Positions 7,896-17,463 of a stretch of 64,000 bases of DNA are shown here, piece after piece (position 1 is the stretch's first letter; each line of letters opens with the position of its first letter). The position numbers were made by a program, and so were the translations under genes. A model generated the notes under the pieces. It was not told the origin of the DNA. It did not search any database and saw only the letters and a program-made list of their open reading frames with translations. Origin of the DNA: Desulfovibrio sp. (GTDB lineage: Bacteria; Desulfobacterota; Desulfovibrionia; Desulfovibrionales; Desulfovibrionaceae); assembly GCA_031287575.1 (NCBI GenBank), contig JAITSV010000038.1, positions 51,548-115,547 of the forward strand, given 5' to 3'.

Positions 7896-9344
7896 CTACT
7901 TGGCCACGGCCACGCCGGTCAGCGGCTTGCCCTTGTATTCGCCGGTCAGCGTGCGCAGGAAGGACACGATGAGCGCGCGGTCGCCTTCGGGAATGGGCAT
8001 GCCGGACAGGTAGGCGCCCATGATGCGCACGGCGTCGTCCAGGGTGGTCACGGTGCCGTCATGCATGTAGGGCGCGGTCAGCTCGATGTTGCGCAGGTTG
8101 GCCACCTTGAAGCGGTGCATATCTTCGGGCTTCTTGGTGAAGTCCTTCAGGCCCGCGTCGGAACCCAGCGGGTTGCCCCGGTCCTTGAAGTAGTCGGCCT
8201 TCAGGTCCGTGTATTCGAACGACTGGCCGCCCACGGCCTTGCCCACGTGGCAACTGGAACAGCGATACGCCTTGAACCGTTGGTAGCCGTCCAGTTCCGC
8301 CTGGGTCAGGGCCTTGTCGTCGCCCTTCAGCCACTTGTCGAAACGGCTGTTGGGAGTGATCAGGGTCTTTTCGTACTCGGCGATGGCGTCGGTGATGCCC
8401 GCCGCGCTCCAGCCGCCGGGGTACAGGGCCGAGTATTCCGCCGTCAGGTTCGGGTCTTCCGCCAGCTTGGCGATGATCTCGTTCCAGTCCCTGGAACCCA
8501 TCTCGATGGGATTCAGGGGCGGACCGCCCGCCTGCTCCTGCAAGTCGGCCGCACGGCCGTTCCAGAACTGGCGGGTGTTGAACACGGCGTTGAAGGTGGT
8601 GGGGGCATTGATGTCACCGAACTGCTTGCGGATGCCCTCGGCGAAGCGGCGGTTGTCGGTGCCCGCCTTGTCCTCGGCATGGCAGCCGGAACAGGCCAGG
8701 GTGTTGTCGGAGGACAGGCGCTTGTCGTTGAACAGCCGCTCGCCCAGGGCCACCTTGCGGGCATCGGTGGGCAACGATGCGGGCAGGGGCTGCAGCGGCT
8801 CGTTGGCGCGGCTGGGTGCGGCGCCGGCGGCATAGTGGGCCGCGCGCGTGCCCGCCCCCCATTCCAGGATGGCCTTGCGGTCTTCGGCGTTCAGGCGGCT
8901 GCCCCAGTGCACCGCCGTGAACTTGGCCGGGGGCATGGTTTCGTTCAGCACCACCCATTCCATCTTGGCGATGGTGGCCTCGCCCACGGGCTTGTCCTTG
9001 GCAGCGTCGACAAGTTCCACGTTCAGGTCCATGGCGCGCAGACCATCGCGGAAATCCTTCTCGATCATCTGCTTGATGCCGGGCACCTTGGCGTAGAACG
9101 GCAGATCGTAGTCGCGGCTGTGGCAGGCCATGCACTTGTCGCGCACCACTTCCGACACCTGCCTGAACTTGGCCATCTGCGGCACGCCCTTCACCGGCTG
9201 CTTGTCCGCCGGACCCTTTTCGGCGGCTCCCTTTTCGGCGGCTGCCGCGTGCGCTCCCGGCACCGCGTACAAGGTGGGCACGGCAAACCCCATGGCCGCC
9301 GCAATGGCCCAACCCGCCAACATCCATGCTGTTCCCTTTCGCAT
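7896..9344 (-). CDS. Tri-haem cytochrome c peroxidase (MauG/CcpA family)
   Basis: This 482-residue periplasmic protein has a signal peptide (about 1-35). An N-terminal domain with CMACH is followed by a peroxidase core with CSGCH and CSSCH, giving three c-type haem sites. The last two belong to the di-haem peroxidase fold that reduces hydrogen peroxide with electrons from periplasmic cytochromes. The extra N-terminal haem domain, with a KFRQVSEVVRDKCMACHSRD segment, resembles haem-binding domains fused to YhjA-type quinol peroxidases. The second of two adjacent ATG codons was taken as start because AGGAGG lies five bases before it. The gene stands alone with an AT-rich upstream region and a dyad at 9515-9527. 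Confidence 0.88.
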   Translation of the reverse strand: MRKGTAWMLAGWAIAAAMGFAVPTLYAVPGAHAAAAEKGAAEKGPADKQPVKGVPQMAKFRQVSEVVRDKCMACHSRDYDLPFYAKVPGIKQMIEKDFRDGLRAMDLNVELVDAAKDKPVGEATIAKMEWVVLNETMPPAKFTAVHWGSRLNAEDRKAILEWGAGTRAAHYAAGAAPSRANEPLQPLPASLPTDARKVALGERLFNDKRLSSDNTLACSGCHAEDKAGTDNRRFAEGIRKQFGDINAPTTFNAVFNTRQFWNGRAADLQEQAGGPPLNPIEMGSRDWNEIIAKLAEDPNLTAEYSALYPGGWSAAGITDAIAEYEKTLITPNSRFDKWLKGDDKALTQAELDGYQRFKAYRCSSCHVGKAVGGQSFEYTDLKADYFKDRGNPLGSDAGLKDFTKKPEDMHRFKVANLRNIELTAPYMHDGTVTTLDDAVRIMGAYLSGMPIPEGDRALIVSFLRTLTGEYKGKPLTGVAVAK

Positions 9345-9514
9345 CATCGCCTCCTGTGGCGGGCATCCGCCTGCCCGTTGCCTGTGCGAAACCTCACGAG
9401 CGTTGCCGTCTTTCAGGCCTGTGCCGCAAGGTCGCAGGGTTCGATAACACCTTGGATCATTTGGTGACCCCAAATCGTTGAGGGAACTATATCGAAAACC
9501 ACTATTTTAGCAAT

Positions 9515-9527
9515 AGTAATTATTACT
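9515..9527. promoter_or_regulatory. Palindromic operator candidate upstream of the peroxidase gene
   Basis: AGTAATTATTACT is a perfect 13-bp palindrome within a 200-bp AT-rich stretch (about 9480-9575). It lies about 170 bp upstream of the peroxidase start. A/T-rich dyads of this kind resemble Fur/PerR-class boxes, so peroxide or iron control is a plausible but untested reading. The rest of the 9345-9645 gap shows no gene. Confidence 0.4.
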
Positions 9528-9645
9528 GATATTGAAATTTAGCGTTTGCAGCATAACATATTGATATAAAAAGATGATCAGCGCAGCCAACGCTGGAAGC
9601 TTGTTCCGGTTTTCCCAGCCCACGCGCCGCGTTTCAAACACAAAG

Positions 9646-9679
9646 GAAGAGGCCGCAGCGTTTCCACTGCGGCCTCTTC
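9646..9679 (-). terminator. Terminator downstream of tRNA-Leu
   Basis: A perfect 13-bp stem (9646-9658 with 9667-9679) lies seven bases beyond the 3' end of the tRNA on the minus strand and is followed by CTTTG on that strand. Confidence 0.7.
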
Positions 9680-9685
9680 GAAATA

Positions 9686-9772
9686 TGGTGCCGAGGAAGG
9701 GACTCGAACCCTTACAGGATTTCTCCCACTACCCCCTCAAGATAGCGTGTCTACCAATTCCACCACCTCGGC
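9686..9772 (-). tRNA. tRNA-Leu (anticodon GAG)
   Basis: The reverse complement starts GCCGAGGTGGTGGAATTGG and ends with an acceptor stem CCTCGGC plus A and an encoded CCA. The anticodon stem-loop is CTATC-TTGAGGG-GGTAG, giving anticodon GAG, which reads CUC and CUU. It has a long class II variable arm (GTGGGAGAAATCCTGT region) and a normal T arm with GGTTCGAGTCC. Length is 87 nt with CCA. A promoter lies directly upstream and a terminator directly downstream, so it is transcribed alone. Confidence 0.95.
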
Positions 9773-9784
9773 ACGGGGAACGAC

Positions 9785-9814
9785 CGTATAGCGTTGGACA
9801 CCCCGGATTGGCAA
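9785..9814 (-). promoter_or_regulatory. Sigma-70 promoter of tRNA-Leu
   Basis: On the minus strand, TTGCCA and TATACG are spaced by 18 bp. The -10 element ends 13 bases before the tRNA 5' end, as expected for a tRNA promoter. Confidence 0.6.
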
Positions 9815-10289
9815 GCACTTTCTGCCGTTTTTCCGCACCACCGGGCCGATGCGCGGCAAACCGGCGGCGCGGCGTTTCCGCGGCCTTCTCCCTGCCGCGC
9901 TGGGCCGCGGCAAAACGACGCCCGCAATTCCCCGGATGGAGCACACCCCAAAGCCGGAGGCCCAGTTCGCTTCCGGTATCCCCCCCGCCGCGCGTGGGTT
10001 GCCGAGCCCGCCAGACGACCGTCCACCCCCTGCCTTCATGTCGCCCCGTCCTCCCCTGTCACTCCAGACATCCCCATGCCCCATGGCAACCCCGGCCCCT
10101 GCACGCCGCACCGCCCACCCCGCCCGCGCCCTCAGCGGCTTGCGGTGGTTGCGGGTTTGCATGTACTGTCGTGCCCTGCCTTCATCCGCCGCCGCAACGG
10201 CCTTTTCCGGCAGCCCCTTGCGGGCCGCCACGCCATGGCACGGCCTGCGATCGCGCGGCCCCCCGAATCCACATGAACCGTACCCAAGC
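9815..10289. other. Gene-free interval
   Basis: Between the tRNA promoter and the DUF1786 gene the sequence is GC-rich and very Pro/Arg-like in all frames. I see no ribosome binding site, repeat or hairpin to support a gene. A six-codon frame (ATG 10273 to TGA 10291) overlaps the start of the next gene by one base and could be a minimal leader. Confidence 0.4.
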
Positions 10290-11435
10290 ATGAACATACC
10301 CAACTTTCACCCCGCCCCGCAGGCCCGGAACAATTCCGCATCCCCCCATCCCGAATCCGGCGCCCCCGGCCCCGGCAGCATCTTGTGCCTGGACATCGGC
10401 AGCGGCACCCAGGACGTGTTGCTGACCATGCCCGGCCTGAATCCGGAAAACTGGCCACGCTTCGTGCTGCCCACGCCCGCCCGCCGGGTGGCCAGGCGCA
10501 TCGCCGAACTCACCGCCGAGGGACGCCACATCTGGCTGCACAGCGAGAACATGGGCGGCGGCTTCTTCGGCGCGGTGAAGGCCCACGTGGCCGCCGGGCT
10601 GCGCATGGCCGCCCATCCGGAAGCGGCCCTGGCCCTGCACGACAACCCGGACCGGGTGCGCGCCCTTGGCGTGGACATCGCCGAATCCTGCCCCGCCGGG
10701 TCCGTCCCGGTGCGCCTGGCCGACTACGAGCCCGGCTTCTGGCGCGCCCTGCTGGATACCTGCGGCCTGCCGCAGCCGCATCTGGTGGTGGCCGCCGCGC
10801 AGGACCACGGGCACCACCCGCAGGGGTCCAACACCGTGGGCCGCTTCGAGCTGTGGCGCGGCTTCCTGAACCATTCCACGGACGGCCAGTCCGGTGACGG
10901 CCAAGCAGGCGCCAACCCGGCCAGCCTGATCTACGACACGCCGCCCGCCCAGTTCACCCGCCTGGCCACCTTGCAGCGGGCCATCGGCGGCGGCCCCGTG
11001 GCCGATACCGGCGCCGCCGCCGTGCTGGGCGCGCTGGCACTGCCCGAAGTACAGGCCCGCAGCGCCCGCGAAGGGGTGCTGGTGGTCAACGCGGGCAACA
11101 GCCACACCATCGCCTTTCTGGTGTTCCGCCAGCGGGTGTGGGGCGTGTACGAGCACCACACCGGCATGCTGACCACCGAAAGCCTGCTGCACGACCTGAA
11201 CGAATTCCGCCTGTGCTGGCTGCCCGACGAGCAGGTGCGCGCCGCCGGAGGCCACGGCAGCGCCTTTGCCCCGGACATCCCGCCGGAGACGGAAGGCTTT
11301 CGCCCCGCCTTCGTGCTGGGGCCGCGCCGCGAAATGCTGCGCGGGCACGGCCAGTTCATCGCCCCGCACGGCGACATGATGCTGGCGGGCTGCCACGGGC
11401 TGCTGCACGGGCTGGACTTGCGCGGCGGGGTTTAG
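10290..11435 (+). CDS. DUF1786 family protein
   Basis: This 381-residue soluble protein opens its domain with SILCLDIGSGTQDVLLTM and later has LVVNAGNSHTIAFLV, two phosphate-binding-like glycine loops as in the ASKHA (actin/Hsp70/sugar kinase) fold. This matches the DUF1786 family, often encoded near anaerobic metabolism genes and of unknown function. The motif HHPQGSNTVGRFELWRGFL is also prominent. ATG 10290 was chosen because the following 30 residues lead straight into the domain, while the longer frame upstream is Pro/Arg-rich. It is followed by paaK after 132 bp in the same direction; a shared role in activating or sensing an acyl-CoA pathway is only inference. Confidence 0.7.
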   Translation: MNIPNFHPAPQARNNSASPHPESGAPGPGSILCLDIGSGTQDVLLTMPGLNPENWPRFVLPTPARRVARRIAELTAEGRHIWLHSENMGGGFFGAVKAHVAAGLRMAAHPEAALALHDNPDRVRALGVDIAESCPAGSVPVRLADYEPGFWRALLDTCGLPQPHLVVAAAQDHGHHPQGSNTVGRFELWRGFLNHSTDGQSGDGQAGANPASLIYDTPPAQFTRLATLQRAIGGGPVADTGAAAVLGALALPEVQARSAREGVLVVNAGNSHTIAFLVFRQRVWGVYEHHTGMLTTESLLHDLNEFRLCWLPDEQVRAAGGHGSAFAPDIPPETEGFRPAFVLGPRREMLRGHGQFIAPHGDMMLAGCHGLLHGLDLRGGV

Positions 11436-11567
11436 CCCCCGCGCGACCCGCAACCCGAGAGCGGACACGGTCTGCCGTCACAACGCCCGCCAGTTGCAAC
11501 GCCGCCGCGCACACGGTTTTTTCGGCCAACACGGCCCGCCACGCGGGCAACCATAAAGAGGGGTGCC

Positions 11568-12872
11568 ATGGAGTTCTTCGACATCGCCGAAACCTGGAGC
11601 CGCGAGGCCATCACCGCCGCCCAGATCGTCCGCCTGCGCAACACCGTGGAGCAGGCCATGAAGTCGCCCTTCTACGGCCAGCGGCTGAAGGAGGCGGGCG
11701 TTACCCCCGGCTCCATCCGCTCGCTGGACGACGTGCGGCGCATCCCGCTCACCAGCAAGGACGACCTGCGCGCCCAGTACCCCGACGGGCTGATCTGCGT
11801 GCCCAAGTCGGAACTGGTGCGCATGCATGCCTCCAGCGGCACCACCGGCACCCCCACCGTGGTCTACCACACCCAGTCCGACCTCAATTCCTGGGCCGAC
11901 CTGATGGCCCGCTGCATGCACATGGTGGGCATCCGCCGCGAGGACGTGTTCCAGAACATGGCCGGGTACGGCCTGTTCACCGGCGGCCTCGGCATCCACT
12001 ACGGGGCCGAACGCCTGGGCTGCCTGACCATCCCCGCCGGTGCGGGCAACACCCGCCGCCAGGTCAAGCTGGTGCGCGACTTCCGGACCACCGTGGCGCA
12101 CATCATCCCCTCGTACGCGCTGTACCTGGGCGCCGCCCTGCGTGACGAGGGCGAAGACCCCGCCGCACTGCCCCTGCGCATCGCCCTCATCGGCGCGGAA
12201 CCCCACACCGAGGAAGCCCGCCGCCGCATCGAGGACATGCTGGGCCTGAAGGCCTACAACTCCTACGGCCTGTCCGAGATGAACGGCCCCGGCGTGGCCT
12301 TCGAGTGCGTGCACCAGGACGGCCTGCACGTCTGGGAAGACGCCTACATTGCCGAAATCATAAACCCTGCCACCGGCGAAGCCGTACCCGACGGCGAGGT
12401 GGGCGAACTGGTCATGACCACCCTGTGCCGCCAGGGCATGCCCGTGCTGCGCTACCGCACCCGCGACCTGACCCGGTTCCTGCCCGGCGAATGTCCCTGC
12501 GGCCGCGTGCACCGCAGGCTCGACCGCATCCTGGGCCGCGCCGACGACATGCTCATCGTCAAGGGCGTGAACATCTACCCCATGCAGGTGGAACAGGTGC
12601 TCATGGGCTTCCCCGAAGTGGGCCAGAACTACCTCATCGTGCTGGAACGCGACGACTTCCGCGACGTGCTGCGCGTGAAGGTGGAAATCCGCGACGAATA
12701 CTTCGAGGAAGACATGCGCAAGCTGCACGGCCTGCGCGAACGCATCACCCGCCGCATCCACGACGAAATCCTGGTCACCCCCAAGGTGGACCTGGTCCAG
12801 CACAACAGCCTGCCCAAAAGCGAAGGCAAGGCCCAGCGCGTGCAGGACCTGCGCGAACGCCCCGCGTTGTAA
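11568..12872 (+). CDS. paaK: Phenylacetate-CoA ligase (PaaK type)
   Basis: This 434-residue cytoplasmic adenylate-forming enzyme activates phenylacetate or a related aryl acid to the CoA thioester with ATP. The P-loop-like motif SSGTTGTPT lies at about residues 88-96. YGLSEMNGPGVAFEC forms the core, followed by the hinge RYRTRDLTRF and the C-terminal AMP-binding motif GRADDMLIVKGVNIYPMQVE. Length is normal for the family. In sulfate reducers such ligases recycle or release aryl acids during aromatic amino acid oxidation and are usually not part of an aerobic paa pathway; none of the other paa genes is here. The start ATG 11568 has AGAGGGG upstream. Confidence 0.9.
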   Translation: MEFFDIAETWSREAITAAQIVRLRNTVEQAMKSPFYGQRLKEAGVTPGSIRSLDDVRRIPLTSKDDLRAQYPDGLICVPKSELVRMHASSGTTGTPTVVYHTQSDLNSWADLMARCMHMVGIRREDVFQNMAGYGLFTGGLGIHYGAERLGCLTIPAGAGNTRRQVKLVRDFRTTVAHIIPSYALYLGAALRDEGEDPAALPLRIALIGAEPHTEEARRRIEDMLGLKAYNSYGLSEMNGPGVAFECVHQDGLHVWEDAYIAEIINPATGEAVPDGEVGELVMTTLCRQGMPVLRYRTRDLTRFLPGECPCGRVHRRLDRILGRADDMLIVKGVNIYPMQVEQVLMGFPEVGQNYLIVLERDDFRDVLRVKVEIRDEYFEEDMRKLHGLRERITRRIHDEILVTPKVDLVQHNSLPKSEGKAQRVQDLRERPAL

Positions 12873-12888
12873 GAAAAAAGAAAGAAAA

Positions 12889-12994
12889 TATGGGGGAAGG
12901 GGGAAAACTTTAGCGCGCTGCGGTCGCCATCCGTAAGACTCGCGCTATGCGCTCGCCTAACGGCTGGCGCAAAAGTTTTCCCCCTTCCCCCATA
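12889..12994. repeat. Long inverted repeat enclosing a dispersed 51-60 nt module
   Basis: Perfect 23-bp arms (12889-12911 and 12972-12994), rich in G on one side and C on the other, enclose about 60 nt. The loop shares TGCGGTCGCCATCCGTAA and TAACGGCTG with the insert found only in copy 2 of the MITE (20435-20487, opposite orientation). The right arm continues into a C/T-rich run and CTTTCAAAACTTTTC (to 13019), which recurs inverted at 13632-13706. The hairpin directly follows paaK and may also stop transcription. Confidence 0.75.
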
Positions 12995-13091
12995 CCCCCT
13001 TCCCTCTTTCAAAACTTTTCAATTGAGGGGTATGATTCCAATACAACGGGCGACCGGACATGGTCGCGCCACAAACTTCCCACGGAGCCCC

Positions 13092-13601
13092 ATGGACTAC
13101 ATTCTCGCCACCCTGTGCACCATCGTGCTGTTCGGCATGATCGGCCTCAACGTGTTCGGGCTGCCGGGCAACTGGCTGGCCGTGGGCACGCTGGCACTGT
13201 GGAAGCTGCTGGCCCCCGCCGCGCCGGGCATGGACACGTGGTTCTTCGTCACGGTCATCGGGGCAGCCGCCGCGGGCGAGGTGCTGGAATTCGGCGTGCA
13301 GATGCTGGGCGGCAAGCGCTACGGGTCCACCGGGCGGGGCAACCTGGGGGGCATTCTGGGGGCCATCGCCGGGGCCATCCTGGGCGCGCCCTTCCTGTTC
13401 GGCCTGGGCGCGCTGCCCGGCGCGCTGGCCGGGGCGTGGTTCGGCTGCTATCTTGCGGAACTGAGCCACGGACGCCCGCGCGACGCGGCCCGGCAGGCCG
13501 CCTGGGGCGCGTTCGTCGGCAAGTTTCTGGGCCTGTCGCTCAAGTTCGCCGCCGGGGCCGTGGTGGCGGTCATGGGCGCGGGGCAGGTCTGGCCCGCGTA
13601 G
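13092..13601 (+). CDS. DUF456 family membrane protein
   Basis: This 169-residue integral membrane protein has four to five hydrophobic segments. It carries the DUF456 hallmarks GLPGNWLAVG in the first segment and a Gly-rich stretch GGILGAIAGAILGAPFLFGLG with paired GxxG patterns in the middle. The function of the family is unknown. The gene is monocistronic and bracketed by two related inverted repeats in opposite orientation (12889-13019 and 13632-13706). The ATG at 13092 follows a CGGAG motif; an earlier in-frame ATG at 13023 lies inside the repeat-derived leader. Confidence 0.75.
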   Translation: MDYILATLCTIVLFGMIGLNVFGLPGNWLAVGTLALWKLLAPAAPGMDTWFFVTVIGAAAAGEVLEFGVQMLGGKRYGSTGRGNLGGILGAIAGAILGAPFLFGLGALPGALAGAWFGCYLAELSHGRPRDAARQAAWGAFVGKFLGLSLKFAAGAVVAVMGAGQVWPA

Positions 13602-13631
13602 GCTTCTCCCCCTTCCGCCCAACGGACCAAA

Positions 13632-13706
13632 TTAAAAGTTTGAAAGGAGGGATGGGGGTTCGGGGGAAGGGAGGAAAAATTTACAAATTTTTCCTCCCTT
13701 CCCCCG
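13632..13706. repeat. Inverted repeat related to 12889-13019, opposite orientation
   Basis: AAAAGTTTGAAAGGAGGG at the left edge is the complement of the right flank of the earlier element. Then come perfect 22-bp arms (13661-13682 and 13685-13706) with a two-base centre, a very long purine/pyrimidine hairpin. It lies between the DUF456 gene and the methyltransferase gene and could terminate transcription in both directions despite the lack of a clean T run. Confidence 0.7.
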
Positions 13707-13754
13707 ATACTCCTGTCTTTTCCCTCTCCCTCCAACCTTCTTCCCCAAACGAAA

Positions 13755-14570
13755 ATGCTGCACAACCTGACGGTGGTACTGGTAAAGACCCGGTTTCCGG
13801 AAAACGTGGGCATGGTGGCCCGGGCGTGCGCCAACATGGGCGCGCGCGACATCGTGCTGGTGGACCCGGAACGCTGGAGCGAGGCGGACGGCGACCCGGC
13901 CAAGGCGGTGCCGCTGGCCACGCCCAAGGGACAGGACATCCTGTCCGGGGTACGCGTGGTGGGCACGCTGGCCGAGGCGGTGGCCGACTGCGCGGTGGTG
14001 TTCGGCACCACGGCGCGCACGGGCGGCTGGCGGCGCGAACTGCTTTCGCCCGAGCGTGCGGCGGCGGAGGCCTGCCCGGTGCTGGCCGGGGGCGACCGGG
14101 TGGCGATGGTGTTCGGCCCGGAAGACCGGGGGCTGACCAATGACGAAATCGAGCACTGCCACCGCCTGCTGACCATCCCCACCGCGCCGGAGGCCTCGTC
14201 GCTGAACCTGGCCCAGGCGGTGCTGGTGGTGCTGTACGAATGCCTGAAGGGCGCGGCGGCGCACCCGTTCCGCCCCGGCCCGGCCCCGGATTCTCGCCTG
14301 GCCAACCACGCGGAACTGGAACTGCTGCACGGCACCCTGCGCGACACCCTGCTGGCCATCGACTATCTGCGCGCCGACAACCCGGACTACTTCATGATGC
14401 CGGTGCGCCGCTTTCTGGGGCGCACCCGGCTGCGCCGCCACGAATTCGACCTGGTCATGGGCGTGTGCCGCCAGGTGAAGCGCATGGCCGCGCTGGCCCA
14501 CGCAACACCCGCCACGGAAGGCACCACCACGAAAGGCCCCCTCCCGGACGACACCGGGACCGCAAACTAG
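13755..14570 (+). CDS. SPOUT RNA methyltransferase (TrmJ/TrmH family)
   Basis: This 271-residue cytoplasmic protein has the SPOUT knot motifs. Motif 1 is FPENVGMVARACANMG near residues 14-29, motif 2 is VAMVFGPEDRGLTNDEI, and motif 3 is IPTAPEASSLNLAQAV. A C-terminal helical extension follows, typical of TrmJ, which 2'-O-methylates position 32 of certain tRNAs with S-adenosylmethionine. Substrate choice between tRNA and rRNA cannot be read from sequence. ATG 13755 lacks a clear ribosome binding site, but the conserved region starts five residues later. It stands alone between a hairpin repeat and a terminator. Confidence 0.85.
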   Translation: MLHNLTVVLVKTRFPENVGMVARACANMGARDIVLVDPERWSEADGDPAKAVPLATPKGQDILSGVRVVGTLAEAVADCAVVFGTTARTGGWRRELLSPERAAAEACPVLAGGDRVAMVFGPEDRGLTNDEIEHCHRLLTIPTAPEASSLNLAQAVLVVLYECLKGAAAHPFRPGPAPDSRLANHAELELLHGTLRDTLLAIDYLRADNPDYFMMPVRRFLGRTRLRRHEFDLVMGVCRQVKRMAALAHATPATEGTTTKGPLPDDTGTAN

Positions 14571-14629
14571 CCCCCGCCACGGCGCCCCACCACCGCGCCA
14601 CGCAGCCATCCTTTCCGACAAGACGCCAC

Positions 14630-14667
14630 GCAACGGCCCGGCACCCCACCGGGCCGTTGCGCATTTG
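14630..14667 (+). terminator. Rho-independent terminator
   Basis: A perfect 12-bp stem (14630-14641 with 14649-14660) is followed by CATTTGTTC, downstream of the methyltransferase gene. Confidence 0.75.
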
Positions 14668-14871
14668 TTCGACACCGCACACAACCATCCGCCGCAGGCC
14701 CCGGCGCTCTCGACCCATATTTTCATCATTCAATTTCAGCGCATTAGAGAAACTTTGCGACGCCTGCGTATGCAAAAATCGATTGACCTCTTGTGAAAAA
14801 TAGGGCAATCCCCCATCGGAGGAGTGGGGCCTTACGGACTTTTGGGGGACCGTCAACGGGAGGCGACGACA

Positions 14872-17292
14872 ATGCGGCTAGACACGCTCAAGATCACCAC
14901 CAAGATGTATTCCGGGGTCATCGGGGTGGTACTGTGTACCATCGTGTTCCTGTCCGGCCTGGTGGCCTGGCGTACCCAGGGCACGCTGGACAGGCTGGGC
15001 CACGACAACCTTGCCGGGTTCATGGACGCCATGTGCGACGTGGCGTCCATGCAGGACCGCATTGGCGGCGAGGCGCTGCACAACAGCCTGGAGGCCCTGG
15101 TCAGCGGGCTGCTGGGCCAGGGCGAACTGCACCTCGGCGCGTCCGGCGCGGCCACGCATCAGGTGACGGACCAGACCACCGGTGCCACATCCACCGTATC
15201 CGTGCCGGATTTCGAACTGAGCAGCGACGGCATGCCCCTGCCCTTCTCGCCCAACGCGCTGGTGGAGCGGCACAAGCGCACCGTGGGTTCGGACGCCACC
15301 CTGTTCGTGCTGCTGCCCGGCAAACTGCTGCGCGTGGCCACCACCATCACCGATGCCCAGGGCAAGCGCGCCATCGACACCTACATCCCCGAGTCCAGCC
15401 CGGTGTACAAGGCCATTGCCGCGGGCAACGACTACACGGGCCGGGCCATGGTCATGGGCAAGCCTTTCCGCACCCATTACCGTCCGGTGAAGGACGCCTA
15501 CGACAAGGTCGTCGGCGCGCTGTTCGTGGGCGAGCCCCTGCTTACCGAGGCCTTCCGCACCATGTTCGGCCAGGCCAAGGTGGGCGGGCGCGGCTACACG
15601 TTCATCTTCTCTCCCGACGGCAACCGCGTGCTGCACCCCACCCGCACCGGCACCAACATTCTGCAAGACGTCTACGGCAAGCAGATGATGGAAACCCGTA
15701 ACGGGTTCCTGGAATGGGAATACCAGGGCCACAAGGTGGGCTACGTGCGCTATTTCGAGCCGTGGGACATGTACCTGGCCGTGGCCATGACCCGCGACGA
15801 GATGTTGCAGGGCGCGGACACCGACATGCTGCGCTGGACGGCGGGCGGCGGCGTGGCGGCGCTGGCGCTGGCGGTGCTGTTCGTGTGGGTGCTGGTGCGC
15901 GAACTGATGAAGCCCATGGGGCAACTGGCCGCCTATGCCCGCACCGTGGCATCGGGCGATTTTTCCGCCACCATGCGCTACGAGGCGCGCGACGCCGTGG
16001 GCGACACCATTGGCGCCGTCAACGCCATGGTGGCCGAGATGAAGAACAAGCTCGGCTTCACCCAGGGGGTGCTGAACGGCATGACCATGCCCTTTGCCAT
16101 CAGCGCGCCGGACGAGAAGGTGGTGTTCACCAACGATGCGCTGGTGCAGTTGCTGGAGCGGCCCGGTACCTCCAAGGACTGGGTGGGCAGGCAACTGGAC
16201 CGCTTCGTGTATGGCCGCGACGTGGACGACATGGCCACCCGCCGCTGCCTGAAAAGCGGCAGCGCCGAATGCAGCCTGAGCGTGGACCTGACCACCGAGA
16301 CCGGCAAGACCGTGCACGCGCAGGTGGACGTGGCCCCGCTGTACGATCTTGACGGCACCCTCATCGGGGCCTTCACCATCTACGCCGACGTCACCGACCT
16401 GCGCACCCAGCAGGCCCGCACCGAGGCCCAGCACGCCGCCATCACCCGCGTGGCCGAGCAGGCCGACGGCATCGCCCGCCAGGTGGCCACCGCGGCGGAC
16501 GAACTGGCCCGCCAGGTGCAGGACGCCAACGGCGGCGCCGACAGGCAGCGCGCCCGCGCCTCCGAGACGGCCACCGCCATGGAACAGATGAACGCCAGCA
16601 TGCTGGAGGTGGCCCACAACGCCTCGCAGGCGGCGGCCAACGCCGAGGGCGCGCGGGCCAAGGCCGACGAGGGCGAACACCTGGTGGCCGACGTGGTGCA
16701 GGCCATCACCGGCGTGCGCGACCTGGCCGTGGACCTGCGCGCCAACATGGAAGGGCTGGGCCGCCAGGCCGAGGACATCGGCCGGGTGATGCAGGTCATC
16801 GAGGACATCGCCGACCAGACCAACCTGCTGGCGCTGAACGCCGCCATCGAGGCGGCCCGCGCCGGTGACGCCGGGCGCGGATTCGCCGTGGTGGCCGACG
16901 AAGTACGCAAGCTGGCCGAAAAGACCATGGGCGCCACCCGCGAGGTGGGCCAGGCCATCGCCTCCATCCAGTCCGGCGCGCGCGACAACGTGCAGGCCAC
17001 GGCGGCAGCCGTGGACGCGGTGATGCGCTCCACCGAACTCACCGAAAAGTCCGGCGGCGCGCTGAAGGAAATCGTGTCCATGGTGGACCAGACCGCCGAC
17101 CAGGTGCGCTCCATCGCCACGGCGTCGGAGGAACAGTCCGCCGCCAGCGAGCAGATCAGCCGGTCCACCGAAGAGGTGAACATGATCGCCCAGGACACCG
17201 CGCAGATCATGTCCCGCTCGGCCACGGCGGTGAACGATCTCGCCGGGCTGGCGGGCGACCTGCGCCGCCTGACCGCCGAGATGCGCGCCTGA
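14872..17292 (+). CDS. Methyl-accepting chemotaxis protein (Cache-HAMP-PAS-MCP)
   Basis: This 806-residue transmembrane chemoreceptor has TM1 at about 12-32, a large periplasmic ligand domain at about 35-315 of the Cache_3/Cache_2 fusion type (it contains [20 protein letters not shown]), and TM2 at about 322-342. HAMP and a cytoplasmic PAS domain (about 395-505, [16 protein letters not shown]) follow. The signalling domain has the conserved hairpin tip [18 protein letters not shown] and [18 protein letters not shown]. The ligand is unknown; Cache domains bind small organic acids or amino acids. The PAS insert may add redox or energy sensing. ATG 14872 follows GGGAGG. An AT-rich promoter region (14715-14815) precedes it and a strong terminator follows, so the gene is monocistronic. 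Confidence 0.92.
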   Translation: MRLDTLKITTKMYSGVIGVVLCTIVFLSGLVAWRTQGTLDRLGHDNLAGFMDAMCDVASMQDRIGGEALHNSLEALVSGLLGQGELHLGASGAATHQVTDQTTGATSTVSVPDFELSSDGMPLPFSPNALVERHKRTVGSDATLFVLLPGKLLRVATTITDAQGKRAIDTYIPESSPVYKAIAAGNDYTGRAMVMGKPFRTHYRPVKDAYDKVVGALFVGEPLLTEAFRTMFGQAKVGGRGYTFIFSPDGNRVLHPTRTGTNILQDVYGKQMMETRNGFLEWEYQGHKVGYVRYFEPWDMYLAVAMTRDEMLQGADTDMLRWTAGGGVAALALAVLFVWVLVRELMKPMGQLAAYARTVASGDFSATMRYEARDAVGDTIGAVNAMVAEMKNKLGFTQGVLNGMTMPFAISAPDEKVVFTNDALVQLLERPGTSKDWVGRQLDRFVYGRDVDDMATRRCLKSGSAECSLSVDLTTETGKTVHAQVDVAPLYDLDGTLIGAFTIYADVTDLRTQQARTEAQHAAITRVAEQADGIARQVATAADELARQVQDANGGADRQRARASETATAMEQMNASMLEVAHNASQAAANAEGARAKADEGEHLVADVVQAITGVRDLAVDLRANMEGLGRQAEDIGRVMQVIEDIADQTNLLALNAAIEAARAGDAGRGFAVVADEVRKLAEKTMGATREVGQAIASIQSGARDNVQATAAAVDAVMRSTELTEKSGGALKEIVSMVDQTADQVRSIATASEEQSAASEQISRSTEEVNMIAQDTAQIMSRSATAVNDLAGLAGDLRRLTAEMRA

Positions 17293-17368
17293 TCACCGGA
17301 AAGGGCCGTTTCGCGGGCGCGCGCGCCTGACGGGGAGCACGCCGCACACCGCGAGCATTGCCGATTCC

Positions 17369-17401
17369 AGCGCCGGGACCTTCGGGCCCCGGCGCTTTTT
17401 C
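17369..17401 (+). terminator. Rho-independent terminator
   Basis: A 12-bp stem with one mismatch (17369-17380 with 17385-17396), a TTCG tetraloop and a run of T residues end the chemoreceptor transcript. Confidence 0.85.
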
Positions 17402-17463
17402 ATGCCGACACCATTTCGTCACCCAAGCATGCCATTTTGCCAAAAAACCAAATGGAGGCCGCC

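Noticed and set aside
7830..9467. A 545-residue plus-strand frame opposite the cytochrome c peroxidase
   Set aside because: No domain is seen, whereas the minus strand has three CxxCH motifs and a signal peptide.
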